Assembly: GCA_905250075.1 (NCBI GenBank)
Contig: CAJNOP010000003.1
Span: 1,748,395 to 1,812,394, forward strand
DNA: 64,000 nt
From: Rotaria sp. Silwood1
Lineage: Eukaryota; Rotifera; Eurotatoria; Philodinida; Philodinidae
Direction: 5' to 3'
In this document: one piece after another, positions 61,246 through 64,000 of the stretch
Layout of the letters: each line of letters starts with the position of its first letter
How positions within the stretch are numbered: the first letter of the stretch is position 1
Position numbers and translations under genes: made by a program
Notes under the pieces: model-generated
What the model was told of the DNA's origin: nothing
The model's input: the letters and a program-made list of their open reading frames with translations, nothing else
The model's database searches: none

Positions 61246-61314
61246 GTGTGGTGTGTGAGTGTGAGTTTGGATTGTTGATTTTAGGATCTTTTTAGTCACA
61301 CTCACACCCCACAC
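61246..61314. repeat. G/T-rich hairpin, 19-bp arms
   Basis: gtgtggtgtgtgagtgtga at 61246-61264 pairs with tcacactcacaccccacac at 61296-61314 at 18 of 19 positions, with a 31-base loop. The GTGTGG-type arms are unlike the AT-rich surroundings. They could be ends of a small hAT-like element or a degenerate telomere-like repeat. Confidence 0.65.
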
Positions 61315-61468
61315 CTATCCTTTTTCTTTTATTTTAAGTTCGACTGAATTTCAGACGAACAGTCTATGGAATTTTGGTTCGACGATGGAGAAAAACTTTA
61401 AGAACATTTGAATCGATTCGTACGTAAATGAAATTAACTTATAAAACAAGACAACTTGTTTTCATTTA

Positions 61469-61681
61469 GTACAACATGTAACTCTCTATGAACAAGATCT
61501 TTGTCAATTATTTGAACAATTAAAACAACTTGTATATTTGGATATTTATAGTGAAATAACTTATGAAATAGTGAAACCTTATCATTTAATGGTTGAAATG
61601 AGTTTTCCGAATGGTCAAACTAATTATTCAGATGTCAAGATTTCGTCTTTGGATGTAATTATTATTTCTAATATGACATAA
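61469..61681 (+). pseudogene. Coding-like fragment of unknown family
   Basis: After an acceptor-like tttcatttag the frame stays open for 70 codons (VQHVTLYEQDLCQLFEQLKQ to NMT and a stop), with codon use like that of real exons. The leucine spacing (LCQLFEQLKQLVYLDI) recalls leucine-rich or F-box-type repeats. I cannot find a matching upstream exon, so this is probably the last exon of a lost or unresolved gene. Confidence 0.35.
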
Positions 61682-63554
61682 GTATACGTTACAAAAAACT
61701 ATCATGGTTCTCTTCTTCCTTGATAGTCAGTTCATTAAAGTTTTTTCTGTTATTCTTCGTCTTTTTTTTTAAAGAAAATAAAATTTATATCCATTTGTCG
61801 CGAGATTTTTTTAAACAACTCTCATCTATGAAGTAGAAGATTCAAATGAATTAAAACATTTTAATTAATTGGATGCATATTTTTTTACCTTTTTCTATGT
61901 AGTAAGTTTCTGTAAGTAAAATGCTTTTGTAATTCGTATCCTCACCGTTTTACTCATCTCATGTATGCTTTCAACTTACGAGAATAATCAGTTTCACTTT
62001 ATTTCGAAATTGATTAAACATGAATGATTCATGTTTTGAATGAATACACGCTATTGATTAAAAAGTAATGTTACTGAATTGATTGTCTACTTTGTGTTGT
62101 GGAAAGAGAACTAATATTGTTCATGATCATGTATATCGTGTTTGTTCTAGAGAGCATCTATCTGAGTAAATATTACATGACATTTTGATCTACCGTAGTC
62201 TTGATATCAATCTAAACTTCGCTTAAAATGCCTCGTATTAGTCTAAATCTTTGTTTCTGTATAGACATTACTAATATTCTATAACAACTTGAAAATCGAT
62301 TAAACAGATTACAATCGACTAGCGATCAAAACCGAATTGTCACCCATAGAATCGTTGATAATCAAATTTAAATCCAGGGATTCGATTTTTCTTTACTGAA
62401 GTTTCAAGCGATTGTACAGATTGAAATCGATTATCAATGAAAATCGGATAATTGGCAAAATAATTCAAGATAATCGATTAAGTAGATCATTTTTTCAATC
62501 AATTTATAAATTTTAATCCATGTCAATCGAATTTTCTGCGAAAAGTAGATGCGAAAGTTATTGATATGCTGCACATGAGTCTATTCAATCAAGTCCTACA
62601 ATGAATGAAATAATGTCCCAACAGTTTTGTGAATAAGCACTATGTTGAACTATTCCAAAAGTTTGATGATTATAATCGTAATATATCCCGAAAGCAAGAG
62701 ATTTTCTGATTACACATTTCATTTTATTTCAGATCAAAGCATTGATTCCATAAAATTAACTCAAGATACATTCTTTCAAAAGGTACATAACGACATGCCA
62801 CTAAGTAGTGAATCAAAACTCAAGAACATGTTGAAAGCGTCTTTGAATTCAATTACCTTCGTTTCGAGTGCTATACTTAAGGACATTAGCAACGAATGAC
62901 ACTACGTCAAGGGAAAGCAAGCATGATTTAAGTACTTCGAAACACTCGAGTCGTCTTTTTTTGTACTTGCATTACATACATACAAGTTCTGGACAACTTA
63001 TTCACTTCTGTCAAGAACACAGCATAAGTATCAAACTCATAATGTATTTTCTTTTTCGATTTGAGCAAATTTTAAAAAAAAAAAAAGAAATCTGATGTTG
63101 AAAAAGCTTTTTGAAATTCAATAAGCTTTTTCAAAAAATATAAATTAGCCTTGAGAGAAGCTTTACGTTATACATTTTTTATATCAAGATTCTTGCTCAT
63201 TTTCATTTAATTGAAAAAAAAGTAATTCAAAATATAACAGAAAGACTATAAAAGCTACTTATATGAACGATTGGATCAATGAAACATGAAGATTATTCGA
63301 TAGACTTTATTTTAAGTTTGAATTTTGTTATAATGAGTTTACTGATTCATTTTTTAATCTGAGAAATATATATCAACATGATTCTATTAAAAAGTAATGT
63401 TCTTGTGTGTATCGTAAAATTTGACAAAAATGTGTTGTTGAATTGACATGAACAGCGTAGGAGAAGAAAATGAAACTATGTAAGGAATTTGACAAATTCG
63501 TTTGTCATACAAAAAAATAAATAAATAATACTAGGAGCAAAAAAGAAAATTTTT

Positions 63555-64000
63555 TTATCGACAATCAAACACATTTTTAGGATAGTCACAAAGTTGAGTG
63601 CGTAAATTGAATAGTGTCATTTCTGGACATTCAGTTTTCGATCTAATATAACCAGAAGAAGAAAAAGTTAATAAAACTTAACATTTCTTCATTATTTCTT
63701 ACTTTTGTTGACAATCAATAAATCGTCGACAATTACCCGGATAACGAATTCGTGCAGGATTTGGTACTTGTGCTGGACATGGATCAACTAAATCAATAGA
63801 AACAAAAAAAACAATATTCTCAATTCAAAAATATTTCATCAATTTACATACCACATATTTTATTTTCATCAGGTACAAACTGATGTGAACATTCACATGC
63901 TCCATCGCGACATTCAGCATTGTCAACGCATTCAGCTGTAGCTCGATCACATACAGCACCTGGATCACCACGACATTTACGTACTGAGGGATGATATTGA
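63555..64000 (-). CDS. 3' end of a secreted Cys-rich protein with chitin-binding type 2 domain (partial)
   Basis: Runs off the right edge; only the C-terminal three exons are in the window: 63852-64000 and beyond, 63703-63787 and 63555-63642, in phase. The first segment is a Cys-rich EGF-like or EB-type module (CRGDPGAVCDRATAECVDN, then CRDGACECSHQFVPDENKIC). The second and third form a peritrophin-A type chitin-binding domain: DPCPAQVPNPARIRYPGNC, RRFIDC and a closing C-x(n)-C pattern (TECPEM, LCDYPKNVFDC). The protein is probably extracellular, perhaps in a cuticle- or gut-lining matrix; that is inferred from the family. The start and any signal peptide lie outside the window. Confidence 0.82.

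Larger units (their letters stand above)
60018..63554. other. Intergenic region with a hairpin and a coding-like fragment
   Basis: No complete gene is supported. A near-perfect 19-base G/T-rich hairpin lies at 61246-61314. Plus-strand 61469-61681 reads as an open frame with exon-like codon use. The open frame at 62642-62899 has no family signal. Confidence 0.5.

Noticed and set aside
62642-62899. 85-codon plus-strand open frame
   Set aside because: No family signal, atypical codon use, and no splice partner.

Overview
The window is animal nuclear DNA: AT-rich, with intron-split genes (many introns of 50-100 bases, a few of 0.6-1.2 kb) and conserved metazoan families. My best guess is a bdelloid rotifer. 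The clearest clue is a decayed ADP-ribosyltransferase/TPR gene at 46639-47887 of a type I know as a large bdelloid family. The short introns, strong A/T bias at third codon positions and tight same-strand gene pairs agree. Species level is not determinable from this window. Two assembly gaps (10 and 100 N) are present.

Layout, left to right. A 3.7 kb non-coding stretch with CT-rich tracts leads to a plus-strand colmedin/gliomedin-type gene (transmembrane segment, collagen, olfactomedin). A plus-strand Pro-Val-repeat protein follows, converging on a four-exon 121-residue gene of unknown function. Then come a plus-strand ATOH8/net-type bHLH factor, GPCPD1 (starch-binding plus GDPD domains), a 90-residue single-pass membrane protein and an uncharacterised basic-tailed protein. 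On the minus strand follow a Ly6/quiver-like GPI-anchored protein, and a coiled-coil gene placed just upstream of a LACTB-type serine beta-lactamase-like gene. A 4.7 kb gene-poor stretch holds a probable hAT-type element and a second GC-rich repeat cluster. The right half is minus strand: an ALMS-motif centrosomal gene 76 bases upstream of a Diaphanous formin (24 coding exons resolved), the ADP-ribosyltransferase fossil (plus strand), TRAPPC9/Trs120, MPHOSPH10, and the 3' end of a chitin-binding gene that runs off the window.

The genes form no single pathway; they are mostly conserved housekeeping and developmental genes. The strongest organisational signal is three tight same-strand pairs with splice-acceptor-like sequence between them: ALMS-motif/Diaphanous, coiled-coil/LACTB and GPCPD1/small membrane protein. 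Bdelloids are known to use spliced-leader trans-splicing, so these pairs are candidate operons. I did not find a clearly new multi-gene system. The other points worth checking are two in-frame microexons coding a furin-like linker in the colmedin, the orphan 121-residue gene, the Pro-Val-repeat protein, the hAT-like element and several perfect or near-perfect hairpins.

Exon boundaries were set by hand from GT/AG sites and reading-frame continuity; a few may be off by a base or two.
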